Assembly: GCF_000499845.2 (NCBI RefSeq)
Contig: NC_023758.2
Span: forward strand, 2,402,811-2,466,810
Reading direction: 5' to 3'
Origin: Phaseolus vulgaris
Lineage: Eukaryota > Streptophyta > Magnoliopsida > Fabales > Fabaceae
Length of the DNA: 64,000 nucleotides
Shown here: piece after piece, positions 12,609 to 25,774 of the stretch
Layout of the letters: every line of letters begins with the position of its first letter
Position numbering within the stretch: position 1 is the stretch's first letter
Program-made: the position numbers and the translations under genes
The notes under the pieces: generated by a model
What the model saw: only the letters and a program-made list of their open reading frames with translations
What the model was told of the DNA's origin: nothing
The model's database searches: none

Positions 12609-14354
12609 TCATCAACATACACACAAAACACTTGGGAAGATGGCTGAGAAACATGGACCAATTTTCACAATAAAACTTGGTTCATACAAAGTGCTGGTAT
12701 TGAGTAGCTGGGAGATTGCCAAGGAGTGTTTTACTGTCCATGACAAAGCTTTCTCCACCAGGCCCTGTGTTGCCGCCTCAAAGCTAATGGGCTGCAAAAC
12801 TGTGCCATGTTTGGCTTGCTCCTTATGGTCCTTACTGGCGTGAGATAAGGAAATTAGCCACTATTGAGCTTCTGTCTAACCACCGACTTGAACTGCTGAA
12901 GAACACAAGAAGAACAACTGAGTTAGAAGCTGCAACAAAATATCTCTACAAGTTATGGTCAAGAAAAGGTTGTCCAAAGGAAGGGGTTTTGGTAGATATG
13001 AAGCAGTGGTTTGGGGATTTAACTCACGATATTGTTCTGAGAATGGTTAGAGGGAAGCCAAATTATGGGGCTAGTGATGATTATGCAGAAGGTGAAGCAA
13101 GAAGGTACAAGAAAACTATGAGAGACTTCATGAGTTTGTTTGGGGTATTCGTGTTATCTGATGAGATTTATACTGAAATGTTTTTATATGTTAGATCTCC
13201 AACTTTATAAGTCATAGTCTTGATAAATCTTTATTTGTTACTTAATTAAACACAACTAACTATTCTATCTAAAACGTAAAAACTTAAATACGTGTTACTT
13301 GATCAAGATCGTGGATCATGTGGTGGTAGTTTAGTATCATATAGTAGTTTCTAATTTCGGCATAAGTTAAGCCTTTGATAGTAAAATATTTAATGTATTT
13401 TGGTGCTTGAAATGAAAAAGGTTAAGCAACCTATACAGGAGAAGTCCTGTAAACCCAACCTATAAACCCATTGCTTTTAAGATTTAAGTTAGAGTTGGTA
13501 TCTTAATTTCTTGCATGATTTTGTTCATGTTAAATGTCTCCTGTGTATCCCTCAAAAGACTCACTGCTAGAACACTTACAATAAAAAAAAATTCAAAAAG
13601 TAACTATTCCTAAAGTTCAGGATGATTGGAGGGAGAAGATTTATGGTATATTAAGATTAATAACTTTGTCAATACGTGTAAGTAAATCTTCTTATCTTAT
13701 CAAACGAGTAGTATAGGAGTATATATATGTAATGGTGGTATCTCTCATGAATTATGTTGGCAGAGCCTGATTTTAGCCGGAAGCGACACCACCATGATTA
13801 CTCTAATCTGGAAGGAAAGAAACGTGGAAGAATACGTGAAGAAAATTTTTCTACTATTAAAGAAATAATAATTATCAAATTATACATAATTATTTTATAC
13901 AATATTGTACCCAATTATACACATAACGCAATAAAAACTTTTTCTTTCTTCTTACCATCTTCTTATATACTATTTTCTTATATCAACCTTCAACCCATTG
14001 TCAAGGAAACTATGTGCCTCTATCCACGGAAGACTGCACCTTTTCATGCGGTTTTAACGTTCCTGCTGGCACACATTTGATGGTGAATATGCCTGGAAGA
14101 TCCACCGGGATGGTCGTGTTTGGAGTGATCCTCACGAATTCAAGCCTGGAAGGTTCTTGACAAGCCACAGAGATGTTGATGTGAAGGGTCAGAACTCTGA
14201 GTTTATCCCTTTTGGCAAGATTGTTACACTCTTTCAGTGTTGCTTTACCTTCAAACCAAGTTGTGGACATGACAGAGAGCATTGGACTCACAAATTTAAA
14301 AGCCACCCCACTCAAAGTTCTCCTAACTCGACGTCTAGAAACCAAACTTTATGA
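12609..14354 (+). pseudogene. CYP82-like P450 pseudogene 2 (rearranged, heme loop deleted)
   Basis: Exon 1 homology starts in the middle of the gene at about 12609 (HQ/LTHKTLG region) and keeps an open stretch [20 protein letters not shown] from 12640. It is frameshifted near 12790-12845 and stops matching at about 13163 after GVFVLSD. About 600 unrelated bases follow, in place of the end of exon 1 and the intron. Exon 2 restarts after a normal acceptor at 13764 as SLILAGSDTTMITLIW, then loses the next stretch and runs into an AT-rich insertion (about 13841-13990). It resumes at about 13993 with ETMCLYPR and continues to the end of the gene at 14354. The heme-binding segment between VPF and the terminal part is deleted at about 14205-14235. 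It keeps the canonical AGSDTT, unlike the intact copy. Confidence 0.9.
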
Positions 14355-15099
14355 GGACTACATCATATGAAGCTAGTTTTCTCAAAAGAATCCTCTAGGT
14401 TCTTTCCATATATTAATAGCAATAACATGCTTAAAGGAGTTGCAATGTAGTATAATAATTGTGTACTAATAATGGTTCACATTTTAATGAAGCTGCACTG
14501 CATTATAATAACTCTATAGTCTATACTTTGTGCTTCACAATCACTAATTCTGGTTTTATTAATCATCCACATACAGAGAACCTATTAGATGCTTAAACGT
14601 ATATATGATGATTTGCCATCAAGTTATAAATTGTAATTGCAAGGTGAGGTACCAGCTAAGTAACATTGATACTAAATGCTAATATAATAGATTCTTTACC
14701 ATGATGTGGAAAATGGATTTGAACATAATAAGTAGATCTCGTTGCATAACAGCCTTCAATCTTCATGTTTAGTGCATCTTACATAATTTCTGACAGAATT
14801 TTTTTTCCTGTTATATATATACATATTACTGATAGAATTCAAATCGTAAAGACATTTGAAGGATTTTTGGGCCAGGAGGAGTGTGTCTCTGCATCAAGGC
14901 ATGGTTGAAATGTAGCATTCTTCTATTCAAAATAATGTTCATGGATTCTGGCCCATCTATGCTCTCTCTTTTTGTGCAGGACTTTCCATTTCCCACATAA
15001 CTGATTTGAGATAGCATGGTTAGCACTCGATCATTATATCTCAAGTGTTATTCATATTGAAACTAAAACGTTTTCCTATGTTAAAAGAGGAGAATACAA
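14355..15099. other. Decayed copy of the P450-XLG spacer
   Basis: The stretch sits between P450 pseudogene 2 and the XLG tail relic, in the same arrangement as 28156-28768 between the intact genes. The first part has recognisable similarity to that spacer (for example the TTAATGAAG-TTGCACT phrase). No other feature is visible. Confidence 0.5.
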
Positions 15100-15270
15100 T
15101 AAACTGCTACTGAAATCAAATAGAAAATGAACTCGTCTCAGTGCAGTGCATAGATTAATCACTTGTGCTAAAATTTGGTTTCTCATCACTACTTGATAAG
15201 AAATTATTAGGTGGTGTCGAATCACGGCATTTCAAGAAATATTTAAGTTACAAGTATTTAAGATTTTAAA
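15100..15270 (-). pseudogene. Relic of the XLG G-protein 3' end
   Basis: Read on the minus strand from about 15190 down to 15116, the sequence translates as DEKPNFSTSD, a stop, then SMHCTETSSFSI and a stop. The intact XLG at 28769 ends [23 protein letters not shown] and stop. The match covers the last 23 residues with an in-frame stop, and weaker DNA similarity continues to about 15270. The relic lies in the same orientation and at a similar distance from P450 pseudogene 2 (about 760 bases) as the real XLG end lies from the intact P450 (about 615). No upstream part of the gene is present here. Confidence 0.82.
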
Positions 15271-17389
15271 ATAAAATAATTAATGCTATTTAATTACTCA
15301 TAAATTGCATAACCGATAAAAGGAGAAAAAGACTGTCCCAAGAATATCTTTTTAAATAGCAGAGAAATGAAATCTGATCCATACGAGACTACAAAATATC
15401 TGAACCCAGAAAAGGATGTAATCAAAATTAAAAGAAAAAGAAGATAAAATTTAGTTATAGGGCTCGTTTTCTTAAATATTTCAATGTTTTTTCTCATATT
15501 AAATAAATATACTTGATCTTTCAGTTTTTTCAAATTACCAATTTTAGTCCAACAGTAGACGGTAGACAGATACAATATTAATATTGACTTATATGTAAAA
15601 CATTCTAAACGGTACTTTTTGGATAATTTTGTTTCATTTAATGTCGCATAAATAAGAAAAAACATGCAACTATATATAAAAGTCGTGTTAAAATGGCTTT
15701 AATTATCTTAAAATAAACAAATATTAGTATAACGCCAATTAGAGTGTCTCAATTGAAGTCAACAATAATATTTTAAATGTTAATTTATTAATTTAAGCAG
15801 TTCAATTAAAATAATTAATTTTAAAAAAATAAGAAACTAAATTTCTCTATTATTTTAATCACTCCTTTGTCCAGTAAGAAAGAGGGATTCAGTTTACTCT
15901 TCTTTTTTTCTCTTGGTCTGTTACAGATTCATATAGGAACAGAAGGGGCAAATATAAATCTGTCTTTTTCTTTCTTCCATCTCAGAAGGTTTAGCATCTT
16001 TTAATAAAGTTGATGGTGATAGAAAACATGTATAGAAGATAAGTGTTAAGAAGAAGAAAAAGTGAAGGTTGATGTAAAAATAAAGTTGGTGAAAGTAACG
16101 TTATTGTTAAGATGTATGCAATGCATTGTTGTAATCTGCTGGAAGAGGGGTATGAGGACCCTGTCCTAGGATTTCTCAGAAGCTGACATTTAGCATCCTA
16201 CAGCATCACACCCTTCTGGCCCTCCCCTTATAGGGCACCAAACTCACCCTCCCCACAAACATGGACCCCCTATGCATCACTTCACGCAGCTTCCATTTCC
16301 ATATAAAACTTCCAGTATCTTCATAAACATTCATTACAAAAAGGATTGATTGAACTCAACTTTATTCATAAATTGGAGTGACTAGACAGTATGATTTAGG
16401 ATATTCACCTCTTGCCCTACCCCAAAGGACATGTTGTCTCAGTTCAGTTGACTCAATAAACTCGTTTCAATATTTCAATGATCTCATTCATAAGCTGCTA
16501 ATGATGTATGTATGGTCCAAAATGAAAATCGTGTAAGCATTTACTTAGACAAAACCAATACATAATGGTATAAAAAAAGAACCGGTCTTCCACTCTGATA
16601 ACATTTTATTTTAAACATGTTACTGCTACTGGTTATTTTAAAGTAGTGTTCGTTTAGAAACATGTTCTGGGTAGGAAGTTCTATTTTCAGATTCTTGAAT
16701 TGGAGTGTACTTGGTCTCGGATGTGATGCATGAGCAAAAAAGTTAAGATTAACATAGAGAAATTGACGTGAGAAAAGTGGAGGTTGAAGGTGTTTAGAAG
16801 GGTATGAGGGCATGGCTTACATCAGAGACCACATATCAGAGACAGCAAGTTGTTTGTTATTACAGGTTTGAAAGCAATAAGGGGACATAATGTTCCTATA
16901 AGAAAAACACTGCTCTTAATCAAAGCTTAATTCATTTAGTCATCCTTATTAGACGGTTATTATGATGATAGAATAAACAGAAGGCAGAATAGAAGTCTTG
17001 AGATGTAATAATTGGTTATTGTACTGAAATGAAAAGGGAGAGCATTGTTGTAAGATTGGGGTATAGACGCAGTGGTGGTACACTTCAACACTCTTTCCAC
17101 CGTCCACCATCAAAAACACAAGCCACATGGGAGGGTTCCAGATGATCGTGTCAATGTCACCTTTATTCAACTAATATTTATCTACCCATCCACTTTATTT
17201 CAATTCCTACAAATCCTAAAATTCAATCAAATTCATTATTTATTGCCTTAACATTAAATTAAAGTAGTAAATTCATAATTGGTAATAACTACTATTTAGT
17301 AAATTCAAATATTTTTTATTTATGATTTAAATTCTAAAGTCTATATACATATATGTATATATAATGTTTCTAAAACAAATAATTAAATT

Positions 17390-17700
17390 AAATTCTATTA
17401 AATAAATTAAATATTATTCTATAAACTAAAAATTATTAATATTTACAGTAATTTATATTATTAATAAAAAATAAAAAATAAATTTTTAAATTGATATCCA
17501 GTTAATTAAAATATTTACAAATTAGTTTACAAATTTTTATTAATAATAAAATTTATTTAAAATATTAATATTTTTTTTAATTTATAAAATAATATTTAAT
17601 TTAGTTATTATAGTAATTGATTATTTTTTATCTTTAATTGATTTATATTTAGTGATTAATTTGTAGTTTATTTTAATTATTTTAAATTTAGTGACTTCTA
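17390..17700. repeat. AT-rich repeat related to 23560-23930
   Basis: The phrase TTTTTAAATTGATATC, then a stretch of AATAATAAAATTT, and an ending of the type ATTTAGTTATTATAGTAATTGATTATTTT recur in the same order in the 23.5-23.9 kb segment. It looks like a second, older copy of the same dispersed element. No ends can be placed. Confidence 0.4.
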
Positions 17701-18496
17701 CCCTCGATAAGTTTTTGCGATTAGATTTTTCTTTGGTTTTTGACATTTTCATTGAAATTTATTTTCAAATAGTCCATAAACTCAGAAATAAGCTATTCTT
17801 ATTTAATTACGCTTAATTTTCTGGTAAAATTTATTTATATTAATCATATATAATTTATTGTAATGAATTTCTAATATAATGTAAAACAGTTATTAAATTA
17901 ATATCCATTTGAAAGTAAAGTATTATTGATTTAGTCTTTATAAGTAACTGCTATTCCTTATATATTATAAATGTTTCTCCTTATTATATATCATTAAGTT
18001 ATCCTTATACATGTAATATTAGAGACTGATTTAATATAGTTTTATGGGATCAAATTGACTAAATTCCATGTTTAACAATCAACTAAAATATTAATCTTTT
18101 CTATGACAAATTACCTTTTTTGCTAATTTAAGGAGATTAATGAAAAACAAGTTATCAATAACCATATAAGAAGACATAAACTCAGTCCAAACTATTACTA
18201 TTAATGTATAGATTTTGCATGTATAATCATGTATGCTTATTTATATTTTTAATTCATGCAGTCAAAATAAGTAGTAGTAATAATAATAATAACAAATGGT
18301 TGGTGTTTGAATTTTAAAAGTAATATTTTTTTATAAATTTAGAATAAATAATAAAATGTGTTTACTATTTTATCATACTTATGTTTAAAACTTTAAATGA
18401 ATAACTAATTATGGTACTTTTTATAAATATTAATTATATTATAGTTTTAGAGGAAAAAGAGTTGGATTTCCATATGAAAATTATTGGTGGTTAATT

Positions 18497-18650
18497 TATT
18501 TATAATTTTATAAATATAATTAACTTGAATTTATTATGAAAGATAAATATAAGTGAATGTATGACATAGATAAGAATTATTTATAATTTTATAAATATAA
18601 TTAACTCAAATTTATTATGAAAGATAAATATAAGTGAATGTCTTATATAG
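18497..18650. repeat. 81-bp tandem duplication
   Basis: TTTATAATTTTATAAATAT followed by AATTAACT and TTATTATGAAAGATAAATAT occurs at about 18497 and again 81 bases later, with only a handful of differences. It is non-coding AT-rich DNA. Confidence 0.8.
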
Positions 18651-21600
18651 ATTTTTTTTAATCAACAATAAAAATTTAATAAATAGGAGTACTCGGGGTA
18701 CTCCAACCCATGTACAAAAATCTTTTATGTTAGAGAAATAAGGTTTTCAAATATAATTCTGATAAGCTTAAATCTCTTTAAAAAAACATCAGAAAATATC
18801 AATACATAAATCAAGTTATCTATAAAAAAATCCAGCAACTTAGTCCAATTCCAGAATATAAGTATGTCAGCCCAAAAGAAAGATTTTGTCATTTTGCTCT
18901 ACTGCAGTTTCCCAAGCATTCATTGTGATTATAGTTGTACCTCAAGAAAATTTCTCTCATGCAAACCAAACTGAGAAACCAGTCAAAAAGCAGAGAAAGT
19001 GCGTTAATCATCAATGTAGTGATTTTAAACATTCATATCCATTAATACACCAATCAAACACAAAAATTTCAATAGAATTCACCACTGCATTATTAAAAAT
19101 TATTCTATTACTATAGTTCCAAAATCCCCAAATAATTTTCCAAACAGAAAAAAGAATATTTAATTACTGGTTTTAAGTATTAGAAAATGTTCTAACTGAT
19201 AAGATGATTGTGTGGGAATGAAAAAAAAAACATAAATTACTTTCTTGCAGCAAGATAAAGATACTGAATGACAGGTAGGTAATTCTAAAAGAGATTAATA
19301 TGAAAAACATAAGAAGTCGAAAGTTAAATATGGTGGATGCAAAGTAAGCCTCGGATCAAAACCTAATTATGAATTAGGAGAATTGCAAAAAAATCTCTCA
19401 GTAGTATTCAATATTCCAATATAATAATGAGATTGTCATCACAAACTTCAGAAACTTCTGAAGTCTATCAATTATAGCTTCCTTATGAATTCAAATTTAT
19501 CAATGTTCTTGAAAGTTTTTATGATTGTGAACTTGAAGGAAGAGAATTTAATTGTCATGAGAATTTGCTCACCATTATTAATATTGCTTAAAGTTCTCTC
19601 ACTATAATTAATGGGAGAGATAAAAGAACTTGAAAAAATCTTATTCAAAATAATACTCAACCTTCATATCAGTTATTATTTTTCCTATCATATAGCCATA
19701 AAATCACTCAAAACATTGCATGCCTAAAGAAGATAAATTAATAAAAAGGTTTTAAACTTCTAGAAGCTCGAAAAACTTGGTAGGGCCATTCTATTACTAT
19801 TTAGTAATTAATTGTTCACAAATCCCTTTAAGTCTTCTATTTCTTTATAGGCTATGAACCATCATTCACATTTTGTTTTCTTTAAGCCTTTATTACCTCT
19901 ATTTTATATGTCCACCTCAAGTAAAGCATAAATGAACAAATGGAAAAACAATAAATTTATACCTTATACAACCAGATATTATCTCAAGTTGAATTTTCTT
20001 TTTAAGTTTGGACCAAGTAAACTAGTCAAGGAAAATAATCAACCTCTAATTTGGGGCAAAAGATAAGTGATGTTTATGTCATACCTATTACATATTCGGT
20101 ATATTGTTGGGTATGAAGTCAAAACCAATTGGGTTGAGTTGACTAAATACCATGTTTAGTGAGTGAACTTAATTATTGTGTCTCTTTTATAATCTCTATT
20201 TAAAGATATTATTGTACTTGTAATTGGATTGCAACATGACAGAAATAAAACCTAATAGTTCCCGTATGAATTTAGGTTGCAATTGGCGACTGAACCACGT
20301 TAAATCCGAGGTTGTTTATTTTTTTGTATTGATTTCTGATTATGTGTGTTGTTCTGCATACTTTTTTCCATCATATATTACATTTTTTTTCCAAGATCAC
20401 ATGAATGAATGAGTTGATTTACAACTTTGTCAAATATTTAAAAGTTATATTTTTAATTTAAAATTAATAAATTCATATAAATTTTATCAATAAATAATTT
20501 TTATATTGGGAAATATATTAAGTCAAGATATTTTTAAATTTTTGTTTTCATTTAATTAGTACGGTATATATTCTTATTTTTAATTTGGTTAATTAGAAAA
20601 TTATATCCTGAATACAAATTTCAGAATTTAAAGTAAAACATGCTTTCAAACATGATATTTTTATACTTAATTTAATATTATATAGTAAAGTTTGTAATAA
20701 TAAATACATACAACATACTTTTTCTAATAATAATTAGTAAAAACGTCACTTTGTATCTTTCTATATATATATATATTTTTTTTTTATTTTTTATTTTTTT
20801 TTTAAATAAATGATAATGGTCGTTAGTGGTTTGCAATTTGTTATGTTATAAGAGGGAAATAATAAAAGGTTATAGAAAAAGTAAGAAAGAAAGATGAATG
20901 AGCTATAATAATAGAAAAATTCATAGAAAGAAGAAAAGGGTATAGATGATAGAAAAAGTCGTAGAAAGAATATAGACTTACAAAAGTGAAAATAAATATA
21001 AGAATAAAAAATAGCCAAAAATATACAATTTAGCATAGAATTGTATAAACATGTCACCTAAGGTTTTACAAATTGTCGTATTTATAGAAGAAGAAAAAAA
21101 GATCACCCCAGCTTCTAATCTAAAAAAACTATTCACATACTTACAACTTTAAACATTTTTCAATCAATAAAAAATAAATAAATAAATAAAATTGAATATT
21201 TAAGAGATATAATGAATAGTTTATTATAGAGAAGAAAATGTTCTGACAACTTCTTTTTGCAGGAATGAATATGATTTCTACTAAGAATAATTATTGTTGC
21301 ATGTCCATATGATAATGCAAGTGGTGTATTTGGATTCTTTCTGACTCTTTCATTACCCTATTATAATAGAATCGAACTTTTATCACATATATTCCAAATG
21401 CTTTATTGTACTTTCAAATTAAACTCTTTGTTAATATAATAATTATATTACTTTGTTTGAATATTGTTATGGAAGAAAATAGTGTTGGAATCCAACGTCA
21501 ACTAGAAATCAGAATAATTTATTGTATATAAATGAGTGCAAATCTCTGCTCATAAATCGATTTTATGGGATTGAGTTAGGTTTAAAGTTCACATCATATC

Positions 21601-23043
21601 CTTTAATAAGAAAGGCATTATCCACTGCATCAAGTTTTTCTTCAATTTTCCAGCATACTTTGTTTTAGTTTTTTTTTTATGTATATGTATTTGGAATCTT
21701 ATATTTTTGTAAAATATTTTTTATTAATTTATCTCTACTTATTATTTTCAAATTTTTATTTTAATCTTAACATCATGGAACATTATTTCAAGTTATGCAA
21801 TTTTGAGTAATTTTTTTTAAAAATTATTAAATAAAAAGTTGTTATCCTTTATAACAACTTTTTAAAATATAATAACTCGAAGTATTTTATTAATTGAGTA
21901 TTTTCTTAATTATTTAATTATTTAAAATGTGTTTAAATATTATTATTATTATTTATAATTATGCGTAACAAATTTCTCACATTAAAATTGTTTATTAGAA
22001 AGAAATTATATTCAATTTTAAAAATATGTATAATACAATGAGGGATTTTTTTCAATAAAAGTTTGAAACTTGAACATTGATTATAAATATTTATACATAT
22101 TACTTGAATAAAAAAAGTATAAATTATATCTTCATTTTAAAATTGAGATAAAAATTAATCAAATATTTAATAAAAAAATGTTAAAAATATATTATAGTTC
22201 AACTAAAAACACTTTTATCCAATTTCACAAAGCTTTGCTTCTTAAGTTAAAATATGTTAACAAGTTATGTTATGAGAATATTTTAAGGGAATTTCAAATT
22301 ATAACTTGTTAACATATATTAATTAAAAAATATAAATGGATATATATACGCGAACCAAACTCATTTGTAAAATTATAAAATAATTTATTTAAAATGAAGA
22401 AATAAAAATATGGTTGTTGCGTTTATTTTATAAAGGTGAGATTAACACAAAAAATATAAAGGTATATAGTGGGTTGGAAAAGTAAAATAGAGTGCAACGT
22501 TCGGTTTTCCACAGCATTATTGAAAAGAAAAAAAGCGATTGAGAGCGAAGTTATTTGGATGAAATTGTTAGGTTTGAATCAATTATTGTTATTCTAAAGA
22601 AAAAGTGACCTTAGACTTTCTCACTCAATGCACTCACTAACGTCCACACACACACACCACAGATAGGAATTGGATGGCTCCACTACATTTAGGATTTCTT
22701 CAACAATTTTTTCTATTACAATTTTTAGTGAAAAAATAATAAAAATAGTTTTTTATGATTTTACAATTATTTGAATTTATTTTCTCTTCTGAAATTAACT
22801 TTTTGAAAAATATTTTCTTTCTAGAATTTTTTACTAAAAAATTTAGCCATATAAACCCTAATTATGAAGTCCAATTAAATTAACAAATTTCCAACCAAAA
22901 TTGTAGTTAGATAATTTACTTTCAAATGTATTTGATTCACATGTTTAATTCTTCAAAAGGTTGAGAATATCGCAAGAAAATTCTCATAATAACTTACTCT
23001 TTCTAAAATATATGGAGACAAGTTAACAAATCCTAAGAATTTG

Positions 23044-23044
<1 letters not shown>

Positions 23045-23078
<34 letters not shown>
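23045..23078. repeat. (TA)17 microsatellite
   Basis: An uninterrupted run of TA dinucleotides. Such tracts are usually length-variable between individuals. Confidence 0.95.
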
Positions 23079-23081
<3 letters not shown>

Positions 23082-23497
23082 AGAGATGGATATAGAGAGA
23101 CTAAATAAAGATACATTGCAAAGTTAGATAGGTTAAATATGTTTTTGTTTCTTGTATTTTTTTTTTTAAAAGTACTTGTAATAAGGAAATAAAACTATTG
23201 AAAAGAGTTATTGTTGATTTTTTTTTTTTACGTGGTGACAATTGTATTTTCAATGTAAACTAGAATGTTAAAATATTTTATATTAATTTGTTTTTTTTAT
23301 GTTGAAAATTGGTTTGTTACATTAAACAAAAAACACTCATTTTAGTAGTTTTCTTACTACAAATACTTAGTAGGTCTAAAGTTTAGATTAAAGATAAAAA
23401 ATAATTTTGTGTTGTAGCACACAGATGAAAAAACATATTTAACCAAGTTAAATTTAAATCAATCATCAATAATAAATATATTTTTTAACTCATACTT

Positions 23498-23930
23498 CAC
23501 TACAAGAAAATCATTAAATAACAATCAAATTTAGTGACAAAAAATAACTAGTCACTATATTATCTAAATTAGATATTAGTCTAAAGACTACAAAAATATT
23601 GATATCTAAGTGATTTTTATTATTAATAAAATTTATAAAATGATTTTTAAATTGATATCTATATTATCTACTAAGGTTTTAGCTATTAACATTTTAGATT
23701 CTAAATTAGTCTGTAAAAACTAATAGAGACTAATTTAGAATATAAACTAATTAAAACCTCAGTACCAATTTAAAAATTATTTTTTAAATTTTATTAATAA
23801 TATAAACTACTTTATATACTAATAATTTTTTAAGTTTATAAAATGATTTCTAATTTAGTCAAATAGTAATTAATTATTTTGATCTTTAAAATTAATTTTT
23901 ATTTAATAATTTCTATATAAATCTTAGAGT
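23498..23930. mobile_element. Possible decayed CACTA-type transposon end
   Basis: The segment opens with CACTACAAGAAAATC, which resembles the terminal sequence of plant CACTA (En/Spm) elements, followed by an AT-rich body with short inverted repeats (CTAATTTAGAAT against ATTCTAAATTAG near 23696-23750). I did not find a matching inverted terminus on the far side, so only one end is supported and the limit at 23930 is approximate. Confidence 0.35.
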
Positions 23931-25674
23931 ACTTGGGAAAATCATGGACACCTAGGTGCTAATTGACATTTTGAGTCTATTTGGTTTGAAAAATAAAAGT
24001 GAAATAAAAGAAAGTAAAAAAGGAAAAGGAAAGGAAATAGAAGGGAAGAAAAAGAATAGAAAAAATTAAAACTAAAATGAATTTTAAATTGTTTTAGAAT
24101 GAAATAAAAGTTCTAAGAAAACATATATTTATATAAAATAAATATTCTAAATAAAAAATAAAATGCAAAAGTCATATAAAAAAATATTTTTGTTATGATT
24201 AATCATAATTTTATATTATTATAATAGGATTGTCAAATAATTATTAATACTGTTGTGAAATTGTTTCTTCCACTTCAAAAAAAATTGAGTATACCTAATA
24301 TTCCCAAATAAAAGTTAGATGTTTTTTTTTTATCAGCCAATAAATTAAATAAAACGGGATACTTAAGGATATCTTTTTAAAAAAGGATATCCTAATCCTT
24401 TTAAAAAAAAACACTATTAAACCCTTCTATGCTTGAGACCCAAACATTATGACTTTAAGCCATAAGAGCAAAAAAGTTCAACCTGCAGAAGCAATTTAAA
24501 AACCAAAGCATAAATTAATACTGAGAGAAATCTTCTGGCTGATGTGTAACCAACACCAGAGTGCATATTATAATACTAGCTTATGCACCAACCACCCCAT
24601 ACTAGCTGCAAGACGTGGCCTTGCTCTCTTTGGTTCAATCCAAAACATACACTAGGCCAGTTTTTACTTCCCTATATGTTGTACTCTGCCTCCACACATC
24701 TGCTCCAGTCTGTTACGGTAACCCCTATTATAAGCCTAACTTCATTTGTTGCCTCACCTAATGTGCGTAAGCCTGCTCCAGCAACCTTGAACCCCCAGAT
24801 GCCATCAAGTCTTATCAATAATAGCATCAACCACTGAGTTAACTGAGAGCTCTAAATCTTCAACGTGTAGCACCTACGTCCCTGCAATTTGATCACAGCT
24901 ACAGATGAATGAAACTCTCATTTGGTAGATGTCTTTCTATTTGGTAGCTATGAAACTCTCAAGAAGATTAACTATCGCATTAGATGAATGAAACCAATAA
25001 TAAAACAAAAGTATATGCAATAAATAATATGATAGAATAATAGAAAAAGAAATAAAAAAGAATTAATTAGTGATTAAAGTGTTTAATATATAATAAGGGT
25101 GTTTAGGGAGGAAAATTCTCGATGACCTCCATACCTTTTCATGCATCTTTATAAAGTACGGTGGAGAGTCTCATGCATTATTTTTCATTTTCAAGTGGTG
25201 GTGATGGTTGTTTGTAGTGGTTGATGATAAACGTTGGTGATTGAAACAATTTTGATGGTGTTTCTACTAATCGTAATTGTGTATTTTTTTATTTTTTTTA
25301 AATCACAAAACTCGGAAAAAAAATAATGAATGTGCAAAAAATGAATTGTGAAACTCCAAAAAAATTATGTCAAATATAATTAATCTTCTTTTCAACTCTC
25401 TCACATATATAATTAAAAGATGAAATTATTTTCTCAAAGTGATGAGATAAGAATGTAAGGACTGCAAGGAAGAAAGATAAAAAGATATTTATAAGTTATG
25501 GTTGATATATGATTATTTATAAAATGAAATAAATGTTAAAAGTGACTTTTAATAATTAATAAAGGTAAAAGAGAAAGTAAGAAGGTGGAGGGAGAATTTA
25601 TTAGTTGAGGCCTTAACGGCACTGGTAATGGTGAAAAAATTGAAAAGAGGCAACATGAAGTGACACTCCTACAC

Positions 25675-25682
25675 TATATATA
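25675..25682 (+). promoter_or_regulatory. TATA box of the CYP82-like P450 gene
   Basis: TATATATA lies 93-100 bases upstream of the ATG at 25775, a normal place for a plant TATA box with a leader of about 65 bases. Inferred from position and sequence only. Confidence 0.6.
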
Positions 25683-25774
25683 GATGGTTGATGCAAGGCT
25701 AAGCAACTACATAAGTGACATATATTTTGTTTATAAATTCTTTAGCTTAATTTGGTATTCAAGAGAGTAGGGTC

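Larger units (their letters stand above)
15271..25674. other. Long AT-rich intergenic region with transposon traces
   Basis: About 10 kb without a gene I can support. It holds a pair of related AT-rich repeats (17390-17700 and 23498-23930), an 81-bp tandem duplication at 18497-18650, a (TA)n microsatellite at 23045-23078, and two patches of more balanced base composition (about 16130-16320 and 24430-24960) that I could not explain. Short reading frames in it have no recognisable domains. Confidence 0.5.

Noticed and set aside
16541..17170. Minus-strand frames at 16.5-17.2 kb as a small gene downstream of the GC-rich island
   Set aside because: No conserved motif or splice structure is visible and the frames are short and AT-biased.
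20791..21057. Minus-strand frame of 88 codons rich in Phe, Tyr, Ser and Ile
   Set aside because: It is AT-rich low-complexity DNA read by chance; there is no domain, no promoter signal and no composition change at its ends.
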